Source of the DNA: Bolinopsis microptera | Taxonomy: Eukaryota > Ctenophora > Tentaculata > Lobata > Bolinopsidae | Direction of reading: 5' to 3' | Assembly: GCF_026151205.1 (NCBI RefSeq) | Contig: NC_087072.1 | Span: 9,958,169-10,022,168, forward strand | DNA: 64,000 nucleotides | Translations under genes and position numbers: made by a program | Shown here: one piece after another, positions 38,004-47,853 of the stretch | Numbering within the stretch: position 1 is the first letter of the stretch | Layout: every line of letters starts with the position of its first letter | Notes under the pieces: generated by a model | What the model was told of the DNA's origin: nothing | Database searches by the model: none | Seen by the model: only the letters and a program-made list of their open reading frames with translations

Positions 38004-39282
38004 TCAATGCCACGAGTAAACTAAAACTAAAAGGCCTCCCCACCAGTATATCCAGATCTGTTGTCCGACCCCTCTGGCTCTACTAGTACTAGCTGTAGTA
38101 GTACTACTACTATACGCCTTTATCTTTGGACTAAGCTTTTCGCCAGGCTGGGGAAACTTCTCCGAGTCAAAGGAAACATAGATTGCATAGTTCCCGTAAA
38201 CTGGCCCGTCTGTAAGACTAGGTCCATGATCTGTTCCCTGTAGTCTCACTTCTTCACAGTTTAGTCGCGGACAGTCCTGTATGTTCGAAATGTCGTGAGG
38301 CCAGTCTTTACTGTGAATGGTGTTTGTGAGTGGGTTGATATGAAAGTCATTTCCAAGGCCATGTGTGTTGTCATCATTCACATTAACTGCAGAGAAGTGT
38401 CCTCCAGTGAGTACAATCCTACAGCCGTTGTTGTCATATGCCCAGTTAAAAGCCAGGTCTCCACCAACAGAGAATATAGGATCGTCCCACAAATTATCAG
38501 CGTCATCAGCTATTGACTCTTGGATTGGTCCTCCTTGGGTAACGATTTCTCTGCCCGGATTCATGTGCTTGAGCCCGAACCTGAACAAAATTATATTTTC
38601 AAGTGTATTTTTATTGGAAGAGCAGAATTGGATTTTTTTTCTTTTTAAAGGGAACACAACCTGATTTTACAGGTCTATACATGCTCAAACTCAAAGCAAC
38701 AAAAGTTCGAGCGTACTAAATCAATCTACACAGACACTTAATCTTCGAGATTTTTATAAAAGGGCCCCCGAGAGTTGAAACTAACTCGAATCGATGTATT
38801 TTCGGACCCTGAGTGATTCCAAATCACCCCATGACTTAGGGTTAAAATGCTCCCCTGGCGAGATAAATTGGCGAAAAACTTTCTCGATCACGTAATATGA
38901 CCGTATAACTATAAATATAAATATAATGAAGTTGGTCTAATCGTCTACTCGTAGTCGTTATGGTTACTGTTAAGGTTTCACTTTCAGGGCCAGCTAGAGA
39001 ACGGGCTGAAAAATTCACGTGACAGCCGAGTGTAGAGTGATTAATCATCATATCCACAAAAGTTCTCTGGTGAAATATTTACTTACTTAATGCTGAGTGA
39101 TTCCCCCGAGACTTTGAACTTGAAGACCTTGACGGCATCCACAACACCCCGCTGATGTCTGACAATGTCAATAGCGATGTAGTTTGCTGGCGTAATCCAC
39201 ACGTTTGCACTTAAATAGTCCTTGGTTAGGCCTAGGGCTTCACGGTAACTTCCAATATCGATACCACTACCAGTTGCCCATC
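38004..39282 (-). CDS. Unrecognised, probably surface-anchored protein (3' part)
   Basis: Two coding exons on the minus strand join in phase: 39282-39087 and 38580-38004, with donor GTAAGT and acceptor TTCAG. They give about 257 residues. Sequence highlights are WITPANYIAIDIVRHQ, VKVFKFKVSGES, GGDLAFNWAYDNNGCRIVLT and GPVYGNYAIYVSF. The end has a Ser/Thr-rich stretch (SSSTTTASTS) followed by a hydrophobic tail (IWIYWWGGLLVLVYSWH) that stops the protein, which suits a GPI-anchor signal or a C-terminal membrane segment. I do not recognise the family. An acceptor precedes the first exon shown, so upstream exons must exist; none is visible in the MITE-filled DNA behind it. Confidence 0.7.
38730..39060. 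repeat. Diverged relative of the 37.5-kb repeat
   Basis: This lies in the intron of the minus-strand gene. It shares TCGATGTATTTTCGGAC, AATCACCCCATG and GCTCCCCTGGCGAGATAAAT with 37510-37580. Confidence 0.6.
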
Positions 39283-39450
39283 CTGAGTATTATTATTGGA
39301 TTCCGATAGTGATATGATGGGGTTCTTAATATAATTATAACTATAATAAAGAGTAAGGTTGTCCTCGCAGCTTGTTCATCCAATTAAAAAATGTTAGGTT
39401 TTCGATACCACAATGAACAATTCATAATTTTTTACTTTTTCATTAACTGG

Positions 39451-39863
39451 TTGTAGGTTTACAACCTACCAGGACGCGCGCCGAGTTGGACTCGTCGACG
39501 GTCCTTGATTCACGATGTCAATCCTTCGCATCTCGCCGATCTGCATGGTGGTTGCGAGAAGCATTATTTGATGCGCGCGCGACCCAGTAGTGCATTGCAC
39601 TACAACGACGGTCCTCAATATATGGAACAGATATTTTACGAGGATCACCCGTTAATTAACTGGGGAACACAGGAAATTATGTTTATAATACTATTATATA
39701 TTACTAATAGCGGCGGAATGACAAGCTGAGCTGTGACATGTGAGCGCCGCCCAGCAACTTTTTCAACATTGACAATGATATTTAACGGGTGATACTCGTA
39801 AAATATCTGTACCGTCGACGAGTCCAACTCGGCGCGCGTCCTGGTAGGTTGTAAACCTACAAC
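39451..39863. mobile_element. MITE with ~52-bp hairpin-ended inverted repeats
   Basis: Terminal repeats at 39451-39502 and 39811-39863 read TTGTAGGTTTACAACCTACC, then AGGACGCGCG and GAGTTGGACTCGTCGACGGT. The outermost part, GTAGGTTTACAACCTAC, is itself a small hairpin. Inside, TGGAACAGATATTTTACGAG (39614) pairs with CTCGTAAAATATCTG (39796). It is non-autonomous and its family is undefined. Confidence 0.8.
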
Positions 39864-40071
39864 AATGATATCAGATATGACGAATTATATTATTAGGTCA
39901 TGGCAGAAATAGTAACAAATAACATCTTTAAAATTCGGTCTGTCTGCTATTGCAATTAAAGATATCACTTGGCTGATAATTTTGTTAAATCCTTTATTTA
40001 AAGACGAAAACATAAACAATAAAACGTTTACAGTGTAACCAAATATCAATATGTGCCCGTCAGCAGGGTTA

Positions 40072-40275
40072 ATGTTCATCCCCAGACGCCAGGTCCCCGC
40101 CTTTTCTATTTTCTAGCTTCCCCTCGAGTGACTGAATATTTTCTTCAAGCATTTCTTGTCCCTTTTTAAGCTCACTCAGATCATTTTCATCTTGATTTGC
40201 TTTTAAATTTAACAGCGGCTTGATCCCCCTTTTGGACGTTTCCGCATATATTCCAACTAAAAAGCTCAAAAAGAT
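40072..40275 (-). other. Possible small exon or short ORF
   Basis: An open stretch without an ATG (opening IFLSFLVGIYAETSKR) encodes about 68 residues: a hydrophobic start followed by a predicted coiled coil (NDLSELKKGQEMLEENI), ending SGDEH and a stop. It could be the last exon of a small membrane protein whose start lies at higher coordinates. An upstream in-frame TAA means a splice acceptor would be needed, and none is convincing. Confidence 0.3.
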
Positions 40276-40362
40276 TTAAAAAACCTCATTGTGTTAATAT
40301 AGGAGGGCCGGTTCGGGTTATATATATATATAATGCAATTACTACATACTAGCTCATTAACA

Positions 40363-40440
40363 GGTGATACTCGTAAAATATTTGTTCCAACTCGGCGCGC
40401 GTCCTGGTTGTGGTAGCAGGTAGGGTATAAACCTACAAAC
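40363..40440. mobile_element. Fragment of the hairpin-ended MITE family
   Basis: A single right-hand end (GGTGATACTCGTAAAATAT, then CAACTCGGCGCGCGTCCTGG), with the terminal hairpin degraded by a small insertion. Confidence 0.7.
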
Positions 40441-40678
40441 TAGCTTGTAGCTCAGTGAGAGGAATTTAACTTATTAAACGAAAGTTTCTTTTTCATTTTT
40501 GTCTGTAAGTGTATGATGTGTATATTATGTGTACGACCGCCCACATGCAAATTAGGTTAAAATCAAAAGGTTGCATAGTGTCAATGTCAGAAACCGTACG
40601 TGCACGTGCAATGATTGTTGGAACGGCATTTCGATCAGGATCGGTTCTGTGGTAATTACATTTACGCTGTCCTTCCTT

Positions 40679-40769
40679 TAACGGGTGATACTCGTAAAAT
40701 ATCTGTTCCATATATTGGACCGACGAGTCCAACTCGGCGCGCGCGTCCTGGTAGGTTGTAAACCTACAA
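40679..40769. mobile_element. Second right end of the MITE family
   Basis: It matches the right end of 39451-39863, from ACGGGTGATACTCGTAAAAT to GTAGGTTGTAAACCTACAA. A left-type end follows at 41116-41147 (TTTATAACCTACCAGGACGC), showing at least four ends of this family within 1.7 kb. Confidence 0.75.
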
Positions 40770-42110
40770 TCCTTCCTTAAATGTTAAAGTGTTTTACATT
40801 TAAATCGGATGTATTGTCGGTTGGGATGGATATTTTTTATTAAAACTTTCTTTTAAAGAATAATTATAACACTAACTTTTTTCCTGTTACCACGGGCTTT
40901 TTAGTTAATTCTACAGGGCCGGGGGTCATAAGTCAGTACTTATACGTTGGGTCTTACCCAGGAAACCTTACCAATACCGGCTGGGGCCTAACTTCGAAAG
41001 TAAAAGAAATAGAGACTTCTGGTTTCTTGCAAAATGTTCACCTCCTAAAAATATTTACCTGGGGCCGGATCCCAGGCTATTATCATGTTCATAAACATAA
41101 TAACCTGAGATTCGGTTGTCGGTTTATAACCTACCAGGACGCGCGCGTAGATCGGCGAAATGCATACCCAATACCACGTTGTAAATTTTCGAAAATATGC
41201 GCGGCGCACCTAAAATTTTGGTTCCATTAAAAATCAATTTTTTGGTCAACATTATATTTAATATATTTAAATTAGTTGTTATAACAAGATATATATGTTT
41301 AAAAATTTCCAAAATATAGCATGTAAGTACCAAAAATAAATTGCGCGCAAAAAGTCAACATTTTTACCACTTTTTTGGATTTTTAGTTTTACCCCAGAAA
41401 AAATAGAGGGATTTTTTATTTTTATACCATCTTGTGCGGCTGTTTTTTTAGCTATCTCCATGCAAGTTTTGCCGACATGCTAACAAAATTAACTTGCTCA
41501 AAATATCAAAAAACATGGTTTTTTGGCCCAAAAATCGGTTTTTTGCAATTTTAACCGGGAAAATCAGTCCAATTATCTTGAAACCACTTTTAGTCGATTC
41601 TACGGTAAAAAATACGTCTAGGAAGGTGTATCTGGGGTCCCTAGCGTATCGAGCAGACAATGCCCGTAAGAGCCTCTACTAGGAGGGGTGGTTTCTGAAA
41701 ATCCGGAATTTTTGGCAGAATTAACAAAAAAGTTCCATTTATTTCCAATTTCAACTCTTTGAATTTTATCTCAACTCTTTGCATTTTATTAACAATGAAT
41801 TTGAGTTGGTTTTATTTGTATTCTTAAAAGTAGCTGGAAATCCGGACGTCCTGGGGGGTGGTTTTGAAAATTCGTTGTAACACATTGCTATATGAATAGG
41901 CAATTGAAGGGATTCGAAATGACGAAGTTATCAAGCAATTTGTTTATCTCATTATTGATTGGGTAATCATGTGATTGCGTGCTACACCGTAATTGAACTC
42001 TTTGCACGATTACCATTGACCATAGTTAAAGGTCCACAGCGTGGGTCAATATCACATATTTTACAGACCTAAAAGTAATATCTTATATAATATGATTCGC
42101 TCAGAAAAAG
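40770..42110. other. Intergenic, with a lone MITE end
   Basis: Apart from the left-type MITE end at 41116-41147 there is no supported gene. The 41.2-41.9 kb part is T-rich with repeated TTTTTGG-like words and overlapping short open frames on both strands, which I take as chance. Confidence 0.45.
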
Positions 42111-42663
42111 ATGTTACAAAGGCACAAAAGAAAACTTATGATCGAGGAGATCAGGACTATGACCGCCCCGCTGGGTCACATGGACCTCCTAGAGTCTATA
42201 GAGGTGTTTAAGGATGCTCTGGTCAGGGCAGAGGATGCGATAGTGTGCATTACATTCACTGCTAGGTGGTGCGGGCCGTGGAAAATGATAAAGCCAGGTA
42301 ATTGCTGAATATGTGGCTTAATTTTAAGTTTTCGTCTAGCCTGCCACGCCGGTAGAAGTATTTCAAACTCGACAATTTAATTTAGATTCCAAGCATAACA
42401 TGTAGCATTCTTGAGTAAGTAAAAATATTTCAGACGTCCTGCGTTTAGCCCATGTTTACAAGGAAGTGCGGTTCTATGAGATAGATATGGACGACAACGA
42501 GGACATCGCAATAGTACGGGGAGTAACAGTCGCGCCCACCTTTCAGTTCTACAAAATGGGGACTATGGTGGCGGAGTTTTCGGAGCCAAATAAGCTTAAA
42601 CTGTCGGAGACCTTGAGAAGAGTTCGGAGGATTAACATTACTCCTGAGCCGTATAACATTTGA
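42111..42663 (+). CDS. Thioredoxin-like protein with CGPW active site
   Basis: Two exons (42111-42297 and 42434-42663, phase 1 junction) encode 138 residues, a single thioredoxin fold. The active-site region reads ARWCGPWKMIKP, so Cys54 is kept but the second cysteine of CGPC is Trp57 (TGG). The rest is canonical: YEIDMDDNEDIAIVRGVTV, the cis-proline in VAPTFQFYKMG, and an amphipathic C-terminal helix. With one cysteine it cannot cycle as a normal dithiol reductase; monothiol, isomerase-like or binding roles are possible. The N-terminal ~20 residues are extra to the fold, and Met10 or Met17 could also start. An AG acceptor lies 6 bases before the ATG. Confidence 0.88.
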
Positions 42664-43265
42664 TTGAGGGAGTTTTTGAGATAAGTAATAGTATATCGCT
42701 AACAACCGATTTGGGACTGTACTGCAAGATTACCATGATATTTGACTCTTAAATAAATTCAACTTCTGGCACCGCTCTTAGTTTTGCAACGTCACGAATT
42801 GACAGAAAATTTTTATTTATGGTTGCAAACATGGATTTTTCTTTAAAACGGCCCTATCTATTATTTAACCATCAGCCAATAAAAACAAGAGGTCTGAATA
42901 TCTGTAAAAGAAATAAATTAAGTGGTTTAAATAACTTCAATGCCAAAATTCAATCGTTTTAAAAGATCTTGTCACTGTCAGCTGAAATCTTGAGGATAAA
43001 ATGTTAAAATTCACGCATCTTTTTGAGAATACAGACCCTACTAAAAACCAATAAAAACTATACCACATTATCTGTGCATATATTTTACTGATGAGACATG
43101 ATCGACGAACCGTCCCTTGAAAAACAAGGCTCGAATTTTCATACATTTAGTCTTCTCATTGCAATGTAATCCAAGATTGGGCTCGCCTTGACCTGAAACT
43201 TGCTCGCGGCCTGTCCGCTTTTATCCTCCAAAACAGATCAAATCAAAAGTATTCACATTTTTATT
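42664..43265. other. Intergenic between thioredoxin-like gene and NOP56 end
   Basis: The genes converge. No feature is seen beyond AATAAA-like words after the thioredoxin-like stop (near 42752). Confidence 0.5.
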
Positions 43266-45716
43266 TTAAGCGACGGACTTCTTTCTCTTTTTCCTCTTCT
43301 CAGTTGCTGGCGTTACTGCAGCCACTGGTTCGGGTGCGGGCGTGGCGGCTTTCTTTTTCTTCTTCTTTTCGGTTGCAGGGGTTTTAGGAGCCTCCTCAAC
43401 AACAGGTTCAGCAACAACAGGTTCATCTACTTCAGCTGGTGCGATGGACTTCTTCTTTTTCTTCTTCTTTGCACTGACTGGTTCTGAAACATTTAAAACT
43501 TAAAATCTCACCGGAGTTTCTACTATAGGGTACTATAACTGGAAAAATGATCTAGCTACAAAAATAATTGGCAGAGGATGAAAATATCAATGATCGTGAA
43601 TAAGAATGATTTCTGTAGGTGTACCAAAACATAGACACCTTGTACACATTGTGTGGACAAGGGTGAAAGTTGTGGTGTAATCAATGTTGCAAGGGTTTTT
43701 AACGAAACACCATCGGTATCAAGTCCTTATGACTTGCAATATAATAAACAAGATCACCTAAAGGTGTTAGTAATAACCTGGTGCTGGGACTTCTGCTACA
43801 GGTGCGGGGACTTCTGCTACAGGTGCTGGGACTTCTGCTACAGCTACTGCTGCACTCTTCCTTTTCTTCTTCTTCTTGGCTGGTTCTTCTGCTGCTTCAA
43901 CAACTGGCTCGGCGGCTTCAACCACTGGTGCTGCTTCTACGACTGATAAAGAAATTTATTCATAATCTTAACTCATTAATCCGGCAGTTCAATGAGGATT
44001 GATTATGTAATAACGTATAATCATTGTTCCTCCCAAGTCAATGGTTATCGCCAGGGTTCGTACTCAAATATTAAGTGTTCCTGGTTTTCTGGTCATTTCC
44101 CCCCCAATTTTTTGGTTTTCCTAGTTGAGTACGAACCCTGGTTATCGCAGTCTCTTACCAGGAATAATCACTGGCTCAGGGGCCTCAACCGGAACCACTG
44201 GTTCCGCGGCTTCGACCGCTGGTGCCTCTTCAACGGCTGATAATATTCAATTCTAATCCCAATTTAATAATTAGGAATTTCAATGACGGTTGAGCATTCG
44301 TGACAATCTCTACGAAAGGTGATGGAAATGGTTCGTTCCAAGTCGATGATTTTAAAATTATCTTACCAAGGGCGGGCTCGGCTGCAGCTTTTGACTTCCT
44401 TTTCTTCTTTTTCTTGGACGGTTCCTCTGATTCCATAGGCGTTTCTTCGGTCGTTTCTGCAGACACTTCTTCGATCTTTCGCTTCTTCTCCGATTCAGTT
44501 GGTGTCGTTTCCAACACTTGCATAGCTTCCGTCATGGCTTCCTGGTAGAGGAATAGTATCGATAAGATTTCAGGAGGTCGGGAATAATTTGGTATGTGCA
44601 AAATATTAAGTTAATGTTTTCATGGAAAAGTATGGAAAGGAAACAAAGCATTTACTACCCTGCTTGTCTGTAAAAAAGATGAAATTTGAGACAAACTAAA
44701 CGGTTTCCAGATCTGAGCGCGAGCGGCTCCCCAAAATTAAGATTACAATATAAAGGTTTCTCCTTACTCTTCAAAGGAGCAAAAGGGTAACATAAAATCA
44801 ATAAATGTTTTTGCCATGAAACGGACCAAACTGATCCTAACTCATATTTAGGGTAACATAAATATTCGTATTAGAAATAATATGCTAGATCAAATTAGAC
44901 GACAACGGGCTAAATAAAATACGGGTTTAACACGTACCTCCATAACATCAAGATTTTTCCTGGGCAGATCACCGGTCTCGTAGAACTTCAGCCTCTCCTC
45001 GACCTGTTCCTGGAGTTTTACTCCGAACACGTTGTTGCTAACATTCTCTGTAGAGAAGATTTCAAAGTTAAAGTTAAGTTCCATATTAACGCAAGTGCCG
45101 GTAGAATAAGTTGGTAAGAAGACGACACAACGTACTGGTCATGGTGGTTATGATTCCAGTATTAAATTTCAATATGTTTATGCGACTAATCATTCAACAC
45201 TGTCGAGCGATGCTTTGAGCACTGGTTTGCTACAAACCTGAGAAACAATCGATCCTGGAAGCGATGGAACATTTGTTAGCCAAGTATCGTGAGATTCGAC
45301 CCTTGTTCTTAGCTTTAGCACGTCCAATGTAACTGGAGTGGAAGAGGAGGCCGTATTTGGGCGTGTTACCACGTGTCTTCAGTGCCCTGAAATTGTGTTT
45401 AAACTGAAGTAAACCTTTTTTATGTAGAGCCGTGAAAATGTTGAAGGAATTTAAAATGAAGTGAAGTGTACCAAAACATAGACACCTTGTACACATTGAG
45501 TGGACAAGGGTGAAAGTTGTGGTGTAATCAATGTTGCAAGGGTTTTTAACGAAACACCATTGGTATCAAGTCCTTATGACTTGCATATAACTTAGAAACA
45601 AGGTAGGTTACTTACCGGAAGAGAGCTTTCTCAGCTCCGAGGATCTGAACGGTGGAGGCTGGGTATTTAGCAAGGTTCGTGAGACTGCCAGCATGTGCTA
45701 TCAGCCTGGCTCCTAC
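43266..45716 (-). CDS. NOP56: NOP56 box C/D snoRNP core protein, 3' half only
   Basis: Seven minus-strand exons join in phase: 45716-45616, 45386-45238, 45047-44938, 44541-44367, 44236-44159, 43942-43778 and 43483-43266 (996 bases, 331 residues). NOP56 is a scaffold of box C/D snoRNPs that methylate rRNA in the nucleolus. The Nop domain is nearly identical to human: [40 protein letters not shown] and [20 protein letters not shown]. The tail is Lys- and acidic-rich, as in the family, with an added AEVPAPV repeat (three copies) and KKKKKKK blocks. The first exon begins with an acceptor, so the N-terminal half (about 260 residues in human) is missing. Transposon sequence begins about 390 bases beyond. 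This is either a split gene, a truncated copy or an assembly break. Confidence 0.93.
43619..43738 (-). ncRNA. Candidate intronic snoRNA, copy 1
   Basis: A 120-base segment of the last NOP56 intron matches 45466-45585 in another NOP56 intron at 118 of 120 positions, while flanking intron sequence differs. On the gene strand it starts TGCAAG, which pairs with CTTGCA 46 bases later (5' stem). Then come ACACCA (fits the H-box ANANNA), a second stem CACCCTTGT/ACAAGGTG, and GGTACAC with an ACA near the end. This is H/ACA-like. NOP56 introns host snoRNAs in vertebrates. A short transposon is the alternative. Confidence 0.5.
44052..44140. mobile_element. 89-bp hAT-type MITE
   Basis: It is flanked by a perfect 8-bp direct repeat GTTATCGC (44044-44051 and 44141-44148). 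Its ends CAGGGTTCGTACTCAA and TTGAGTACGAACCCTG are perfect 16-bp inverted repeats. An 8-bp duplication and CAG-start termini are the hAT superfamily signature. It lies in a NOP56 intron, 11 bases from a splice donor. Confidence 0.92.
45466..45585 (-). ncRNA. Candidate intronic snoRNA, copy 2
   Basis: Twin of 43619-43738, in the NOP56 intron between 45387 and 45615, with the same orientation relative to the gene. The two differences are one in the 3' hairpin loop and one in the 5' hairpin; neither falls in the presumed H box, ACA or basal stems. It ends about 30 bases from the preceding exon's donor. A real H/ACA RNA needs a guide pocket match to rRNA, which I cannot test. Confidence 0.5.
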
Positions 45717-46103
45717 CTGTAATATTGTCAGGCGTTAGAATCGTTTGTTTATTCATTTCCCTTTTGGGAAAAACATTTTCCTTATCGTATGTTTCACTTT
45801 AGTCTCTTGTTCAAACTTTACTTTTTTCCTTTTTACTTTTCTTAAATTTCTTATCTTTACTCTTTTTGACTTCTATTCATATCTTCGTATCTTTCTGTTT
45901 GTTTTATCTTTTATTTTCCCAATATTTACATATATGAAGAACTACGATATTTGTATATAAGTAAGTGTATGGGTCACATATATACAGCATGAGAGTAAGC
46001 CCTGCCATCTTGAACGGACAAGAACTAAGGTAGTGAAGAATACGTTGGAAACAATCGAATACGAGGTGCCATTTTAAAATCACTCTAAACGGTGTGTCTA
46101 ATG
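45717..46103. other. Region behind the first visible NOP56 exon
   Basis: AT-rich DNA; I searched the minus strand for the expected upstream NOP56 exons and found none. Part of it (about 45785-45935) resembles 46653-46745 (ATCGTATGTT, then GTCTCTTGTT), which hints at a repeat flanking the transposon fragment. Confidence 0.5.
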
Positions 46104-46651
46104 TAATACTTTAATTAGAACACCTGGGGGTTAAGATGAGAAACAAAATTATCCCGGAATGGCTATTGTTGAATGTTCAGTTGACATCGGCGAGTTTTAT
46201 TATGTATTCCGTTCTTGTAGTAGATAAAGTAGCGACGATTTGCAGAAAGGGTAGATAAGATAGGGTAAAATCGAAATAGAGGTCCTACTAAATAAAGGTA
46301 AAAAACTTACACTGGACAATAGAGGAGGGTGTCTCCTTCATAACAACGAAAAGAATACCCCAGGGAATATAGGCAGAGGAGGTACAAAATCATAGTGTAA
46401 ATGTAAAAGTGTAAGATGAAATAGTAAGTAGGTGGGTAATAAAGAAAGTAGATATGATTAAGGATAAGGATACGATAAGATTAGAATTATGTAAGTATAT
46501 ACGATAGGTAGGACCAAATTCTAACATCCATTTAGCTCAGAATGAATACGGTAAAGTGTAGCGTGGGGAGGAAAGAAAGGAGGATGATAATGGGAGATGA
46601 AGACACATATACAAAGTCAAGCAGCAGTTCGGATAGTGAAATAGAGACTGA
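46104..46651 (+). mobile_element. Transposon fragment, twin of 52216-52763
   Basis: It matches 52216-52763 over exactly 548 bases with only a handful of substitutions. It starts TAATACTTTAATTAGAACAC and stops abruptly at GAGACTGA, in the middle of the coding frame found in the other copy. It is therefore a recent, 3'-truncated or rearranged copy. It sits where the 5' half of NOP56 should lie. Confidence 0.88.
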
Positions 46652-46966
46652 CTATCGTATGTTCAATTTTTGTCTCTTGTTTATTTATTTTTATTTATAT
46701 CTTTACATTTGTTTTATCTTTTGTTTTTTCCCATATTTGACGAAATATAGATAAGAAGATTTGAAGACAGTAGTTGGAGATTATTGACATAATATCCTCA
46801 ATTCAAAATGTTCACTTTGTTGGAAAGATTAATTAATATATTGTTATTTTTGTCCAGAAACGTTACTACTATCATAATCATGATAATGATAAACTTTGAG
46901 ATTAAGATAGAAATATCATATTAACAGCCAAAATGAAATAACACTGCATGATAACAATAAGGAGAA

Positions 46967-47413
46967 ATGTTGGAAAAGTATTCCTACGAGGAAATGGAGG
47001 AAAAATCGCGCAAACGAATTTCACACTTTTCCCAAAAACTAGAGATCTTTGACGTTGAAAATACGAAAACGGTCAGCACTCCAGCAGCTTTGGAAGATTC
47101 GTACTGGTAAGTGCAGAGGCTTTATCAAAAGTTAACGATGTCAAATTGTAATATTATGAAATCATAATAATATGGTGATCACCATATTACTCTCTGCCGG
47201 GATACCCTCGACAAGAGGTTCGAATTGGAATTAACTCCAAAAGAAATAAAAAGTTGTACTGAGGTTTCAAACGTCCATGAAGTAATGGGCTTAGTGTTTG
47301 ATGGATGAAGGAGAGAATAAGCATTGTACGGAAGATTCCCCGAGTTATTCACCAATCACCATATCTGCACTGGTTTAGTCAAGTCAATCCTTTGCCGACA
47401 TTGCAGAAGAAAG
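46967..47413 (+). pseudogene. Coding-like exons of an unrecognised gene, probably broken
   Basis: One exon starts with an ATG at 46967 (MLEKYSYEEMEEKSRKR, then KLEIFDVENTKTV) and ends at a good donor (47106, GTAAGT, phase 2). About 100 bases further is another protein-like stretch, RFELELTPKEIKSCTEVSNV around 47217-47280. After a shift of frame comes IPRVIHQSPYLHWFSQVNPL, ending near 47413 at a GTATAA donor. The frame change between the last two stretches suggests a damaged gene or a missed small intron. I do not recognise the family. Confidence 0.4.
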
Positions 47414-47853
47414 GTATAATTTTAGATGATTAATATTTAAAAATTGATCTAATCGACCATTTGCACTAGTTACCGTGCAGTGTAGACTGGCAGGAGTGAG
47501 GTATTATACCTCAAGATTTTAGTGTTGACGTCTAAAAAGGAGAAATCTTGCTTATCTCGTTGGAGTTCTCAGTCCCGTCAACGATAAAATCCAAAAACGA
47601 TCATCACAAAATCAGGATATCAATATTTGATAGGGTATAAATAGATCGACAGCTTATTGTTATCGTTAGGTTATTTAAATATTACTGAGGTGGTCGTTCG
47701 TCTTACACGCTGTTTTGAGTGTAACTCTTATAGATCGGTTAATTGTATTGGTGTTTTATTTTACTGTATTTCTTTTAAGTCTTTCAATTGTGGTATTGTA
47801 AAACTTTGATACCCCTCTTTGATTTGTATATATTTCAACCATATTTCCGTAGA

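Noticed and set aside
43200-44548. Leu/Phe/Ser-rich plus-strand frames opposite NOP56
   Set aside because: They are the reverse reading of the Lys- and Glu-rich NOP56 tail.
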